Positions 17,449 to 26,053 of a DNA stretch of 64,000 bases are shown here, one piece after another. Position numbers and translations under genes: made by a program. The stretch is taken from positions 5,194,501-5,258,500 of the forward strand of contig NZ_OX030782.1 of the NCBI RefSeq assembly GCF_943733665.1, in the 5' to 3' direction. Source of the stretch: Aquimarina sp. Aq107. Its GTDB lineage: Bacteria > Bacteroidota > Bacteroidia > Flavobacteriales > Flavobacteriaceae. Within the stretch, counting starts at the first letter, position 1; each line of letters starts with the position of its first letter. The notes beneath the pieces are model-generated. The model was not told where the DNA came from, searched no databases, and saw nothing but the letters and a program-made list of their open reading frames with translations.

Positions 17449-18057
17449 ATGATTATAGTATTAACATCAGAAAAACCAATTCCTAACGAAGCCAATCAGA
17501 TTAATCAATTATTTAAAGCTGGTTTAGAAATATTACATCTTCGTAAACCGACTTTTACGATTGATGGATATCGATCTTTGTTAGATTTAATAGAGGCTAA
17601 ATATCATAATAGAATAATGACGCATCAGTTTCCTGAGCTTACTCAAGAATATAAATTAAGAGGGATTCATTTACAAGAGCAAGCACGTATTGATCTAGAA
17701 GATGCATTAGAAGTTACTATTAAAGTTTATACTAATAAAGGGTTTTCTGTGACAAGTTCTTTTCATTCTAAAGAGGATATTGAAGCATGTAAAGCAGATT
17801 TCGAATATGTTTTATTAAGTCCGGTTTTTGGATCAATTTCTAAAGCAGGTTATGAAGGGAAAGGTTTTGACGTAAACGACTTGAATCATACCATTATCGG
17901 AATGGGAGGAATTAATGAAACTACTTTACAAAAAACCTATGATTTAGGATTTAAAGGAGTTGGTGTTTTAGGTGGTATTTGGAATACTGAAGATCCTATA
18001 AATAGTTTTTCTAAAATACAGGAAGCAAATAATGTAGTGTTAAAAAACACGATTTAG
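17449..18057 (+). CDS. ThiE/TenI-like protein (thiamine phosphate synthase family), first copy
   Basis: A TIM-barrel of the ThiE/TenI family: LEILHLRKP, GIHLQEQ, SSFHSKEDIEA, VLLSPVFGSISKAG, IIGMGGINE and GVGVLGGIW. A second, more canonical ThiE lies two genes downstream, so this one may be TenI-like (thiazole tautomerase) or a diverged synthase. From the ATG at 17449 it has 202 residues; an upstream ATG at 17416 would add 11 residues but sits inside a hairpin arm. Position inside the thi operon fixes the pathway, not the exact reaction. Confidence 0.85.
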   Translation: MIIVLTSEKPIPNEANQINQLFKAGLEILHLRKPTFTIDGYRSLLDLIEAKYHNRIMTHQFPELTQEYKLRGIHLQEQARIDLEDALEVTIKVYTNKGFSVTSSFHSKEDIEACKADFEYVLLSPVFGSISKAGYEGKGFDVNDLNHTIIGMGGINETTLQKTYDLGFKGVGVLGGIWNTEDPINSFSKIQEANNVVLKNTI

Positions 18058-18064
18058 ATTCTAT

Positions 18065-18820
18065 ATGCAAAATCGTCCTAATGTACTTACAATTGCCGGT
18101 TTTGACCCTTCTTCGGGAGCGGGATTAACAGCAGACATTAAAGCTTTTGAAGCTTTAAAATGTTATGGAATAGCGGTTTGTACGGCAAATACTATTCAGA
18201 ATGACAAAGATTTTGAGGTATGTCATTGGATCGAAGAACAAATTATAAAGGATCAGATAGAAGTTTTATTGAAAAGATTTAAGATTGATTATGTAAAAAT
18301 CGGGATTATCCAAAATTGGAAAGTACTTCTTGATATTACTAACTTTCTTTTAGAGAAGAATAGTAATATGAAAATTGTCTTAGATCCAGTTTTGAAATCA
18401 AGTTCGGCTTATGATTTTCATGCGCTTTCAATTGTAGCACCTGAATTCGAAGAGATATTAGATAAAATATATCTTTTGACTCCAAATTATAGTGAAATTA
18501 AGGCTTTTTATCCTGATAAAACTATTGAAGAAACGATACAACATATTTCTAATAAAACGAATGTATTGCTAAAAGGAGGCCATCGAGAAGAAATGCTGGG
18601 AAAAGACGAATTATTTACCAAACAGGGAACATGCTTTGTGTTAAATCCTAAAAACAAAAACATGACTGAAAAACATGGAAGTGGTTGTGTATTATCATCA
18701 GCTATAACAGCATATTTATCTCAAGGTTTTCCGTTATTAAAATCCTGTTATAGAGGAAAGCGGTACATAGAAAAAGTGCTAAGTTCTAACACCTCGCTTT
18801 TGGGGTATCATAAATTCTAA
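18065..18820 (+). CDS. thiD: Hydroxymethylpyrimidine (phosphate) kinase ThiD
   Basis: A 251-aa ribokinase-fold enzyme that phosphorylates HMP and HMP-P to HMP-PP. N-terminal TIAGFDPSSGAGLTADIKAF matches the HMP-binding signature with SSGAG in place of the usual SGGAG; KIGIIQNW, LDPVLKSSS, LTPNYSEI and the catalytic EKHGSGCVLSSAI follow. Gaps to neighbours are 7 and 6 bases, so it is co-transcribed. The sequence is somewhat diverged from enterobacterial ThiD. Confidence 0.92.
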   Translation: MQNRPNVLTIAGFDPSSGAGLTADIKAFEALKCYGIAVCTANTIQNDKDFEVCHWIEEQIIKDQIEVLLKRFKIDYVKIGIIQNWKVLLDITNFLLEKNSNMKIVLDPVLKSSSAYDFHALSIVAPEFEEILDKIYLLTPNYSEIKAFYPDKTIEETIQHISNKTNVLLKGGHREEMLGKDELFTKQGTCFVLNPKNKNMTEKHGSGCVLSSAITAYLSQGFPLLKSCYRGKRYIEKVLSSNTSLLGYHKF

Positions 18821-18826
18821 AATATA

Positions 18827-19453
18827 ATGACTACACTACAATATATCTCTCAAGGCGAATCTCCACAAGAACATTTACAACATATTGGGGAAGCATGTGA
18901 AGCTGGTGTTCGATGGGTACAATTACGTTTAAAGGATATGGATCCTGCTACGGTATTAAATACAGCTTTAAAATGTAGAGAAATCTGTGATCAATATGCA
19001 GCTGTTATGATTGTTAATGATAGCGTAAGCATAGCAAAAGCTTCTCAAGCTGATGGTGTGCATTTGGGATTAGAAGATATGAATCCTAAAGAGGCAAGAA
19101 CTATTTTAGGAGATAATTTTATTATCGGAGGTACCGCTAATACATTACAAGATTGTATAAAACATAAGGAAGATGGAGTGGATTATATAGGATTAGGACC
19201 TTTTAGACATACCAATACCAAAAAAAAGTTAAGTCCAGTATTAGGATTAGAAGGATATCAAAAAATTATTTCAGAATTGAATGATGATAATACTCCAATA
19301 GTCGCAATTGGAGGTGTTGAGCAGAATGACATAGGTCAAATTTTAGATACTGGAGTAAATGGAATTGCTGTCTCGGGAATGCTTACAAAGCAAGATGATT
19401 TAGAAGAAAGAATAAAAAACATAAAAAAACTAATGGCTATAACCGAAAGCTAA
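18827..19453 (+). CDS. thiE: Thiamine phosphate synthase ThiE (second copy)
   Basis: A 208-aa TIM-barrel joining HMP-PP and the thiazole phosphate. Canonical motifs: GVRWVQLRLKD, MIVNDSVSIA, ADGVHLGLEDM, IIGGTANTL, DYIGLGPF, and IVAIGGV followed by GIAVSGML. It is the better match to true ThiE of the two family members in the operon. Confidence 0.94.
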   Translation: MTTLQYISQGESPQEHLQHIGEACEAGVRWVQLRLKDMDPATVLNTALKCREICDQYAAVMIVNDSVSIAKASQADGVHLGLEDMNPKEARTILGDNFIIGGTANTLQDCIKHKEDGVDYIGLGPFRHTNTKKKLSPVLGLEGYQKIISELNDDNTPIVAIGGVEQNDIGQILDTGVNGIAVSGMLTKQDDLEERIKNIKKLMAITES

Positions 19454-19460
19454 ACATACA

Positions 19461-20231
19461 ATGGATACATTAAAAATTGCAGACAAAGAGTTTTCGTCTA
19501 GGTTGTTTACTGGAACAGGAAAATTTAGTTCGTCGAATCAGATGAGAGAAGCATTAATAGTTTCTGAAAGTGAGTTGATAACGGTGGCACTTAAAAGAGT
19601 TGATGTTACAAATGAAGAAGATGATATACTGACTCATTTAGATCATCCAAGAATTAATTTACTACCAAATACTTCTGGAGTTAGAGATGCTAAAGAAGCT
19701 GTTTTTGCTTCTCAATTGGCAAGAGAAGCTCTAGAGACTAATTGGATTAAATTAGAGATTCATCCAGATCCAAAATATTTATTGCCAGATGCTATTGAAA
19801 CATTAAAAGCGGCAGAAGAGCTGGTAAGACTTGGTTTTGTTGTGATGCCTTATATACATGCAGATCCTGTTTTATGTAAGCGATTAGAAGAAGTAGGTGC
19901 GCAATGTGTGATGCCCTTAGGAGCGCCAATAGGAAGTAATAAAGGGTTAAAGACATTGGATTTTTTAGAAATAATTATAGATCAAAGTAATGTTCCTGTA
20001 ATAGTAGATGCCGGTATAGGTAGTCCATCTCACGCAGCTCATGCAATGGAAATCGGTGCTGATGCGGTCTTAGTAAATACAGCTATTGCTGTTTCGGAAG
20101 ACCCAGTAGCAATGGCTAAAGCTTTTAAAATGTCGGTTGAAGCAGGTAGGTTGGCATATAAAGCTAAATTGGCTCCTATCAAAAAACACGCGGAAGCAAG
20201 TAGTCCTTTAACAAGTTTTTTGAATGAGTAA
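19461..20231 (+). CDS. thiG: Thiazole synthase ThiG
   Basis: A 256-aa TIM-barrel that forms the thiazole ring from deoxyxylulose phosphate, dehydroglycine and ThiS thiocarboxylate. FTGTGKFSS, NWIKLEIHPDPKYLLPD (Schiff-base lysine region), MPLGAPIGSNKG and VDAGIGSPSHAAHAMEIGAD are family signatures. It overlaps thiH by 8 bases; ThiG and ThiH form a complex in other bacteria. Confidence 0.97.
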   Translation: MDTLKIADKEFSSRLFTGTGKFSSSNQMREALIVSESELITVALKRVDVTNEEDDILTHLDHPRINLLPNTSGVRDAKEAVFASQLAREALETNWIKLEIHPDPKYLLPDAIETLKAAEELVRLGFVVMPYIHADPVLCKRLEEVGAQCVMPLGAPIGSNKGLKTLDFLEIIIDQSNVPVIVDAGIGSPSHAAHAMEIGADAVLVNTAIAVSEDPVAMAKAFKMSVEAGRLAYKAKLAPIKKHAEASSPLTSFLNE

Positions 20232-21336
20232 TTTCAAAAATATATTTGATCAATATAATTGGGACTCTGTCTTATCTGATATTCTTAGGAAAACTGAACG
20301 GGATGTTCAGAAAGCTTTAGATACAAGTAATAGGAATATTGAGGATTTTAAGGCTTTAATTTCTCCAGCGGCTAAACCATATTTGGAGCAAATGGCACAA
20401 TTGAGCTATCAGGTTACAAAGAAACGGTTCGGAAATACGATACAGATGTATGCCCCCATGTATCTAAGTAATGAATGTCAAAATATTTGCACATATTGTG
20501 GTTTTAGTATGACTAATAAAATTCCTCGCAGAACTTTAACCAATGAGGAAATACTTAAAGAAGTAGCTTTTTTGAAATCCAAAGGCTATGATCACATTCT
20601 TTTAGTTACTGGAGAAGCCAATAAAACCGTTGGAGTTGATTATATTGATAATGCAATTAAATTAATACATTCTCAATTTGCTAATATCACTATAGAAGTA
20701 CAACCATTAGATCAAAAAGATTATGAGTTATTGATTGATAGTGGTTTATATGCGGTTTTAGTATATCAAGAAACATATCATAAAGGAGAGTATAAAAAAC
20801 ATCATCCGAAAGGAAGAAAATCAAATTTTGATTATCGATTAGAGACTCCAGATAGATTGGGACGCGCAGGAATTCATAAAATAGGTCTAGGTGCTTTATT
20901 TGGTTTAGAAGATTGGAGAGCTGATAGTTTTTTTACTGCTTTACATCTGCAGTATTTACAGAAGACGTATTGGAAGACCAAATATTCTATATCATTTCCC
21001 AGGTTGAGACCTCATAGTGGCGGATTAGAACCAAAAGTTGAAATGACAGATGCTGATTTAGTACAGTTAATCTGTGCATTCCGTTTATTGGATGAGGATG
21101 TCGAGTTGTCTATGTCCACCAGAGAAAGTGAAGTTTTTCGAGAAAACATTGTGAATCTAGGGATTACTTCTATTAGTGCAGAATCAAAGACAAATCCAGG
21201 AGGCTATGCTGTGGAACCTCAATCATTAGAACAGTTTGAAATTTCTGATGAACGTTCTACAGAAGAAGTAGTAAAGATGTTAAAGTCTAAAGGTTTGGAA
21301 GTAGTTTGGAAGGATTGGGCTCATAATTGGAAATAA
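20224..21336 (+). CDS. thiH: 2-iminoacetate synthase ThiH
   Basis: A 370-aa radical-SAM tyrosine lyase that makes dehydroglycine (iminoacetate). The cluster motif CQNICTYC (Cys85, Cys89, Cys92) is intact, followed by GFSMTNKIPRRTLT and VTGEANKTVGVDYI. The presence of ThiH, and no thiO, implies the oxygen-independent tyrosine route. Overlaps thiG by 8 bases; 30 bases before thiF. Confidence 0.97.
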   Translation: MSNFKNIFDQYNWDSVLSDILRKTERDVQKALDTSNRNIEDFKALISPAAKPYLEQMAQLSYQVTKKRFGNTIQMYAPMYLSNECQNICTYCGFSMTNKIPRRTLTNEEILKEVAFLKSKGYDHILLVTGEANKTVGVDYIDNAIKLIHSQFANITIEVQPLDQKDYELLIDSGLYAVLVYQETYHKGEYKKHHPKGRKSNFDYRLETPDRLGRAGIHKIGLGALFGLEDWRADSFFTALHLQYLQKTYWKTKYSISFPRLRPHSGGLEPKVEMTDADLVQLICAFRLLDEDVELSMSTRESEVFRENIVNLGITSISAESKTNPGGYAVEPQSLEQFEISDERSTEEVVKMLKSKGLEVVWKDWAHNWK

Positions 21337-21366
21337 ATTGTAATACCTTTATAGTTTGTTTGTAAA

Positions 21367-22428
21367 ATGCTAGATAAAGAAGAGAAAATACAATATAGCC
21401 GTCATATTTTATTAAATGAGATAGGTTTAGAAGGCCAAGAAAAATTAAAGTCAGCTAAGGTTTTAGTGATTGGTGCAGGTGGATTGGGCTGCCCGATTTT
21501 ACAATATCTAACTGCCGTTGGTATTGGTACTATTGGGATTGTAGATTACGACGTTGTTGATCAAACAAATCTTCAAAGACAAGTTTTATATACGATAGAT
21601 GATGTCGGAAAATCAAAGGCTAAGGTAGCTTCAGAAAAATTATCAAGACTAAATTCTTTTGTGTTTTTTAAAGTATATGAAGAGAAATTAGATAAGGATA
21701 ATGCATTAGAACTTTTTTCTGAATATGATATTATCGTAGACGGAAGCGATAATTTTCCAACTCGTTATTTAGTAAACGACGCGTGTGTGATCACTGATAA
21801 ACCATTAGTATTTGGCTCTATATTTAAATTTCAAGGACAAGTGTCTGTATTAAATTATGAAAATGGTCCTACATATCGATGTTTGTTTCCTAATCCTCCA
21901 GAACCTGGTGCTGTTCCTAATTGTTCTGATATAGGAGTATTGGGAGTATTACCTGGGATTATTGGTAGTCTTCAGGCAAATGAAGTGATTAAGATAATAG
22001 TAGGAATAGGTAAAGTTTTGAAAGGGAAGTTACTTTATTTTGATGCGCTTACTTTACAACAGCAAATTTTAAGTTTTAATAAAAATGAAAGTATCCAAGT
22101 GGATCAATTAGTAAATGACTATGATTTTTTCTGCGGGATTAAACCACATACTTTCGAGGAAATTTCTGCTGCCGAACTAAAGAAAAATTTAGAAAATTAT
22201 CAAATTCTAGATGTTAGGTCTCAAAAAGAATTTGAGCATTTTAATATTGGAGGTATTCATATCCCTTTAGATACGATATCCACCAGAACTTCTGAGCTAA
22301 ACAATAAAAAATCAATTATAGTTTGCTGTCAGTCCGGTTTACGTAGTAAGAAAGCGATCGAAATTATTAATGATTTTAGAGATGACCTTCATTTACTTAA
22401 TCTAAAAGATGGTTTGTCTACCTATTAA
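21367..22428 (+). CDS. thiF: ThiF/MoeB-type adenylyltransferase fused to a rhodanese domain
   Basis: A 353-aa fusion. Residues 1-240 are an E1-like adenylating domain (GAGGLGCPILQYL nucleotide loop, Cys186 in VPNCSDIG); residues 262-353 are a rhodanese domain with the active-site loop CQSGLRS (Cys321). In the thi context it should adenylate the ThiS C-terminus and supply sulfur from its own rhodanese cysteine. The usual zinc-binding CxxC pairs of MoeB/ThiF are not obvious. It may also serve MoaD. It ends the operon, overlapping the convergent lipoprotein gene by 4 bases. Confidence 0.92.
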   Translation: MLDKEEKIQYSRHILLNEIGLEGQEKLKSAKVLVIGAGGLGCPILQYLTAVGIGTIGIVDYDVVDQTNLQRQVLYTIDDVGKSKAKVASEKLSRLNSFVFFKVYEEKLDKDNALELFSEYDIIVDGSDNFPTRYLVNDACVITDKPLVFGSIFKFQGQVSVLNYENGPTYRCLFPNPPEPGAVPNCSDIGVLGVLPGIIGSLQANEVIKIIVGIGKVLKGKLLYFDALTLQQQILSFNKNESIQVDQLVNDYDFFCGIKPHTFEEISAAELKKNLENYQILDVRSQKEFEHFNIGGIHIPLDTISTRTSELNNKKSIIVCCQSGLRSKKAIEIINDFRDDLHLLNLKDGLSTY

Positions 22429-22859
22429 TTAGAAACGACTAAAATATTCCCTTCTCTTCTAATTTGATATCTTAAAAGAGGAAATCCTCCTTCTCCTTCC
22501 AATTGTTGTCCATTAATAATTTCATACGCATTATCATTTCCACAATTAGATTCAGCTCTAATTCCTGTTACGCTCAATGCTGAACAGCTACTAGGAGTGA
22601 TGTTAGGATCACTCAATTCAAAAGCAGAATACAACGTGTTATCTATATTATAAATAATAACTCCTTTAATCCCTACTCCTTCGATTCTGATTACTTCGAA
22701 GTTTCCAGGAAATTTAAGCTCGTTAAATTGTGGTAAGTCTAAATTTACCGTATGATTAAAACCTATAGAAGGGAGATTAGGGTTGCTAGAACGACCATCA
22801 TCACTGCTACAAGAGAGTATAAGTGCTGAAATAAAAACTACTAATATTATCTTTTTCAT
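22425..22859 (-). CDS. Lipoprotein with degenerate Rieske-like domain
   Basis: A 144-aa protein with a lipobox (ALILSC, Cys17). Residues 60-144 follow the layout of a Rieske [2Fe-2S] domain (GVIIYNIDNTLYSAFEL, Cys92, Cys106, INGQQLEGEGGFPLLRYQI, GNILVVSN), but the two ligand histidines are missing: the boxes read CSA and CGND instead of CxH and CxxH. It therefore probably does not hold a Rieske cluster. Function unknown. It is convergent with thiF and divergent from greA. Confidence 0.65.
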   Translation of the reverse strand: MKKIILVVFISALILSCSSDDGRSSNPNLPSIGFNHTVNLDLPQFNELKFPGNFEVIRIEGVGIKGVIIYNIDNTLYSAFELSDPNITPSSCSALSVTGIRAESNCGNDNAYEIINGQQLEGEGGFPLLRYQIRREGNILVVSN

Positions 22860-22963
22860 TTTTTTGTTGTATTAATAATAAAGAGATATATTCTTTACTA
22901 ATCCAAGTGCAATTTTTTAAATGACCAAATTAAGTAAAAATGTGATTCGGTATTATTTTTTAT

Positions 22964-22971
22964 TATATTTG
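22964..22971 (+). promoter_or_regulatory. -7 promoter box (TATATTTG) for greA
   Basis: TATATTTG matches the Bacteroidetes TAnnTTTG consensus. Transcription would start near 22977, immediately before the leader hairpin. Confidence 0.55.
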
Positions 22972-22980
22972 TTTATAGTT

Positions 22981-23006
22981 AAAGTCCCATAGCCGTGGGA
23001 TTTTTT
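22981..23006 (+). terminator. Terminator-like hairpin in the greA leader
   Basis: AAAGTCCCA and TGGGATTTT pair (one G-T) around a 6-base loop, and six T follow the TGGGA arm. No plus-strand gene lies between thiF and this site, so it must act on transcripts beginning at the greA promoter, as an attenuator or as the end of a very short RNA. Confidence 0.6.
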
Positions 23007-23029
23007 GTATTTATATAAACGATGAAGTT

Positions 23030-23506
23030 ATGAGCAAAGTATCTTATTACACTGCAGAAGGGCTAAAAAAGTTAAGAGACGAATTAAATAACCTTAAAGA
23101 TATAGAGAGACCAAAGGCATCACAGGCTATTGCAGAAGCTCGTGATAAAGGTGATTTAAGTGAAAATGCTGAGTATGACGCGGCAAAAGAAGCACAAGGA
23201 TTGTTAGAGATGAGAATTTCTAAATTAGAAGAAACATTATCCGGAGCGCGCTTAATAGATGAATCTCAATTAGACACTTCAAAAGCACTAATACATTCTA
23301 CGGTTAAAATTAAAAACCAAACGAATGGTGCACAAATGACTTATAAGTTAGTTGCACAGAGTGAGGCTGATCTTAAAACAGGTAAAATATCTGTTGATTC
23401 ACCTATTGGAAAAGGTCTTTTAGGAAAAAGTGTTGGAGAAGTAGCAGAAATTCAGGTTCCTAATGGGATTATGAAATTTGATGTTGTTGAAATTACACGA
23501 GAGTAA
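23030..23506 (+). CDS. greA: Transcription elongation factor GreA
   Basis: A 158-aa factor that enters the RNA polymerase secondary channel and stimulates cleavage of backtracked transcripts. The N-terminal coiled coil carries the acidic tip in DKGDLSENAEYDAAKE, and the C-terminal FKBP-like domain contains SPIGKGLLGKSVGEV. Length is standard. Its leader has a terminator-like hairpin 24 bases before the start codon. Confidence 0.98.
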   Translation: MSKVSYYTAEGLKKLRDELNNLKDIERPKASQAIAEARDKGDLSENAEYDAAKEAQGLLEMRISKLEETLSGARLIDESQLDTSKALIHSTVKIKNQTNGAQMTYKLVAQSEADLKTGKISVDSPIGKGLLGKSVGEVAEIQVPNGIMKFDVVEITRE

Positions 23507-23525
23507 AATATTACAGGTAGTTGCG

Positions 23526-23560
23526 AAAACCTTTCTTAAAAAAATGAGAAAGGTTTTTTT
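23526..23560 (+). terminator. Intrinsic terminator after greA
   Basis: AAAACCTTTCT and AGAAAGGTTTT form an 11-bp stem followed by further T residues. Confidence 0.85.
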
Positions 23561-23626
23561 ATGACCTTTATTTTGCCAGAAATATCCTATATTTCGTTTT
23601 AATAAACCAACTAAAAGTTTTAACGG

Positions 23627-24016
23627 ATGTCTACCCTGTTCACTAAGATTATTAATGGCGAAATACCTTCTTATAAAGTTGCTGAAGATGAGCATTTTTA
23701 TGCTTTTTTGGATATAAATCCCAATGCCAAAGGACATACTTTATGTATTCCTAAAAAAGAAGAAAACAAAATATTTGATCTCGATGAAGAAACTTATATC
23801 GAATTAATGCGTTTTTCTCGCAAAGTAGCTAAGGCAATTGAAAAATCAGTTGTTTGTAAGAGAGTTGGTGTTGCAGTAGTAGGCCTAGAAGTACCCCATG
23901 TGCACGTTCATTTAATACCAATTAATGAAATGAAAGAAATGACTTTTCAATCAAAAGTATCAATGACTACAAATGAATTTGAACTGTTAGCCGAAAAGAT
24001 TCAATCGAATTTATAA
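23627..24016 (+). CDS. HIT family nucleotide hydrolase
   Basis: A 129-aa histidine-triad protein with the active-site motif HVHVHLIPI (HxHxH) and the N-terminal FTKIINGEIPSYKVAED characteristic of the HinT branch, which hydrolyses purine nucleoside phosphoramidates. Cytosolic. It is separated by 1 base from the thioesterase gene. Confidence 0.93.
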   Translation: MSTLFTKIINGEIPSYKVAEDEHFYAFLDINPNAKGHTLCIPKKEENKIFDLDEETYIELMRFSRKVAKAIEKSVVCKRVGVAVVGLEVPHVHVHLIPINEMKEMTFQSKVSMTTNEFELLAEKIQSNL

Positions 24017-24017
24017 A

Positions 24018-24434
24018 ATGAGTACTACTTCAGAATTTAAATTGTCACTACAATTAAGAATTGATTGGAGTGAAATGGATACGTATCAGCATGTAAATAA
24101 TGTGAATTTCATGAAGTATATGCAAAGTGCTCGTGTTCAGTTTTGGGAAGTTTCTGGATTGGCCAAATTACATGCCGAAACTAAGAAAGGACCAATGCTT
24201 GTTTCTACAAAATGTGATTTTAAAAATCCTCTTTTCTTTCCTGGAAATGTATTGATTAAAACCAGAGTAGCGTTTATAAAAAACTCTAGTTTTGGATTGT
24301 ATCATGAACTTTATAACGATAATGAAGTATTATGTGCTATAGGTAATGATGTAGCAGTTTGTTTTGATTTTAGTATAGATAAGACTTTTAGTATCCCGGA
24401 TGAATTACGGGAAGTAATGAGTCAGTATGTGTAA
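24018..24434 (+). CDS. Acyl-CoA thioesterase, hot-dog fold (4HBT)
   Basis: A 138-aa single hot-dog domain; the 4HBT motif WSEMDTYQHVNNVNFMKYMQSAR places the catalytic Asp in MDTYQHVNN. Probable hydrolysis of acyl-CoA; chain length preference unknown. Starts 1 base after the HIT gene stop, so co-transcribed. Confidence 0.88.
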   Translation: MSTTSEFKLSLQLRIDWSEMDTYQHVNNVNFMKYMQSARVQFWEVSGLAKLHAETKKGPMLVSTKCDFKNPLFFPGNVLIKTRVAFIKNSSFGLYHELYNDNEVLCAIGNDVAVCFDFSIDKTFSIPDELREVMSQYV

Positions 24435-24441
24435 TACATAA

Positions 24442-24801
24442 TTACATTTGAAAAAGATCTGGACGCAGAAGAAATATACCTAACGCCACAGCAATAATAA
24501 CTACTACAATGACTATTAGATAAAATAACCCAGTAAATTTAATTCCTGATGGTTTTAGGTTAATGGTCTTTTTGTGATAATTATATACTCTTTCGATATC
24601 ATCTGTCCAGCGTCCTGGAAAAATAGTAGTCTCGCATTTTTTGCAATCCATGCTTTCAACAACTTCTTTCTTGGTTTTGATAAAAAGTTTAGAAAATGAT
24701 TTCTTTTGCTTGAATGAAAGTAATAGACTTTCCGTAGAATAACATTCTGGGCAATTATTATTTAGAACAGTTTCTTTTAAAACAATATACTCGGTTTTCA
24801 C
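24442..24801 (-). CDS. Membrane protein with N-terminal zinc ribbon
   Basis: A 119-aa protein not recognised as a named family. Two CxxC pairs (NNCPECY near residue 16 and MDCKKCE near residue 53) suggest a zinc ribbon; one membrane helix follows near residues 88-111. Topology suggests the ribbon is cytoplasmic. It lies 37 bases downstream of a histidine kinase on the same strand and may be co-expressed with it. Confidence 0.7.
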   Translation of the reverse strand: MKTEYIVLKETVLNNNCPECYSTESLLLSFKQKKSFSKLFIKTKKEVVESMDCKKCETTIFPGRWTDDIERVYNYHKKTINLKPSGIKFTGLFYLIVIVVVIIAVALGIFLLRPDLFQM

Positions 24802-24838
24802 TTTATAAGGTTTGTAACTTATAACGTTTATAAGAGAA

Positions 24839-26053
24839 TTATGTTATAATAGCAGTATCAGATTTACTTAATGTAATCTGAAAAGTAGTGCCCTTGCCTA
24901 TTTCCGATCTTAAAACTCTAATTTTACCAGAGTGATAATCCTCAATAATTCTTTTAGCTAGCGAAAGACCAAGCCCCCAACCTCTAGTTTTAGAGGTATA
25001 ACCAGGTTCGAATATTTTAGTAAACTTACTTTTAGGAATTCCTTTTCCAGTATCCGTAATTCTAATATATACACGTTTGGAGTCTTGGGATAAATCAATA
25101 TTTAAATCTCCTTTACCACGCATTGCATCAATAGCATTTTTAACTAAATTTTCAATAGTCCAGCTATACAACTGAGAATTTAAATGAACTGGAATAGGTT
25201 TTTCAAGTAAATTAATTGAAAAATTAATCAACTTAGAACTTCGAGATTGTAAATAAGTGTATGCCTCACTTGTTTCTTGTACAATGTCTACTTCTTCTAA
25301 TTTAGGAATAGACCCGATTTTAGAAAAACGCTCGGTAATAACTTTTAATCTAGAAATATCTTTTTCTATTTCTACGATATATTCTGGATTAACGTGTTCT
25401 ACTTTTAAAATTTCATTCCATCCAACTAAAGAAGAAAGAGGTGTCCCAATTTGATGAGCGGTTTCTTTAGCCATGCCAGCCCAGAGCTTATTTTGTTCAC
25501 TAGCTTTAGAAGTAGTAAAGAAAAAATAAATAACACCAATCAAAAGAAAGATGATCAGGGCAATTGCTATTGGGTAATATTTTAATTTATTTAGAATAGA
25601 AGAATTTCCATAATATACATATTGCACTGTTCCTTTAAGATCTAGTACTATCGGTTCATTTTCAGATTTCATACGTTCTAAATAATCAACCAGTTCTTCT
25701 TCGGTAACATTATCAGGTAAATTAAGCGTTGTGCTCGCTATGTTTATTTCTCCTGATGGACTTTTGATTAACTCACTTTCAGAATTTGTAATTATTGTTG
25801 GAATAGTAGTATTGGTACGATTAATAAGGTTAGATAATTCTAAATATTCGTCTAGGCTAAAATCACTAGATCCATCTATTCCAGAACTACTTAAGGCTTT
25901 AAATGATTGTGCCCAAACTTGCATTTTAATATTTTCATCCTTTTTTAATCGTTGCAGAAATATGGACGTATTCCATAAGACTAGACCTGTAATAACAAGA
26001 ACTGCAAATATTATAAAGTAACTAGCTAGATTACGTTCATCAGAAAAATTCAT
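24839..26053 (-). CDS. Orphan sensor histidine kinase
   Basis: A 404-aa kinase: membrane helix near 10-30, a periplasmic domain of about 130 residues, a second helix near 160-180 (YYPIAIALIIFLLIGVIYFFF), then the H-box KETAHQIGTPLSSLVGW, N-box ENLVKNAIDAMRG, DTGKGIP and GWGLGLSLAKRI. No response regulator is adjacent, so the partner lies elsewhere; downstream is the zinc-ribbon membrane protein. The signal is unknown. Confidence 0.92.
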   Translation of the reverse strand: MNFSDERNLASYFIIFAVLVITGLVLWNTSIFLQRLKKDENIKMQVWAQSFKALSSSGIDGSSDFSLDEYLELSNLINRTNTTIPTIITNSESELIKSPSGEINIASTTLNLPDNVTEEELVDYLERMKSENEPIVLDLKGTVQYVYYGNSSILNKLKYYPIAIALIIFLLIGVIYFFFTTSKASEQNKLWAGMAKETAHQIGTPLSSLVGWNEILKVEHVNPEYIVEIEKDISRLKVITERFSKIGSIPKLEEVDIVQETSEAYTYLQSRSSKLINFSINLLEKPIPVHLNSQLYSWTIENLVKNAIDAMRGKGDLNIDLSQDSKRVYIRITDTGKGIPKSKFTKIFEPGYTSKTRGWGLGLSLAKRIIEDYHSGKIRVLRSEIGKGTTFQITLSKSDTAIIT

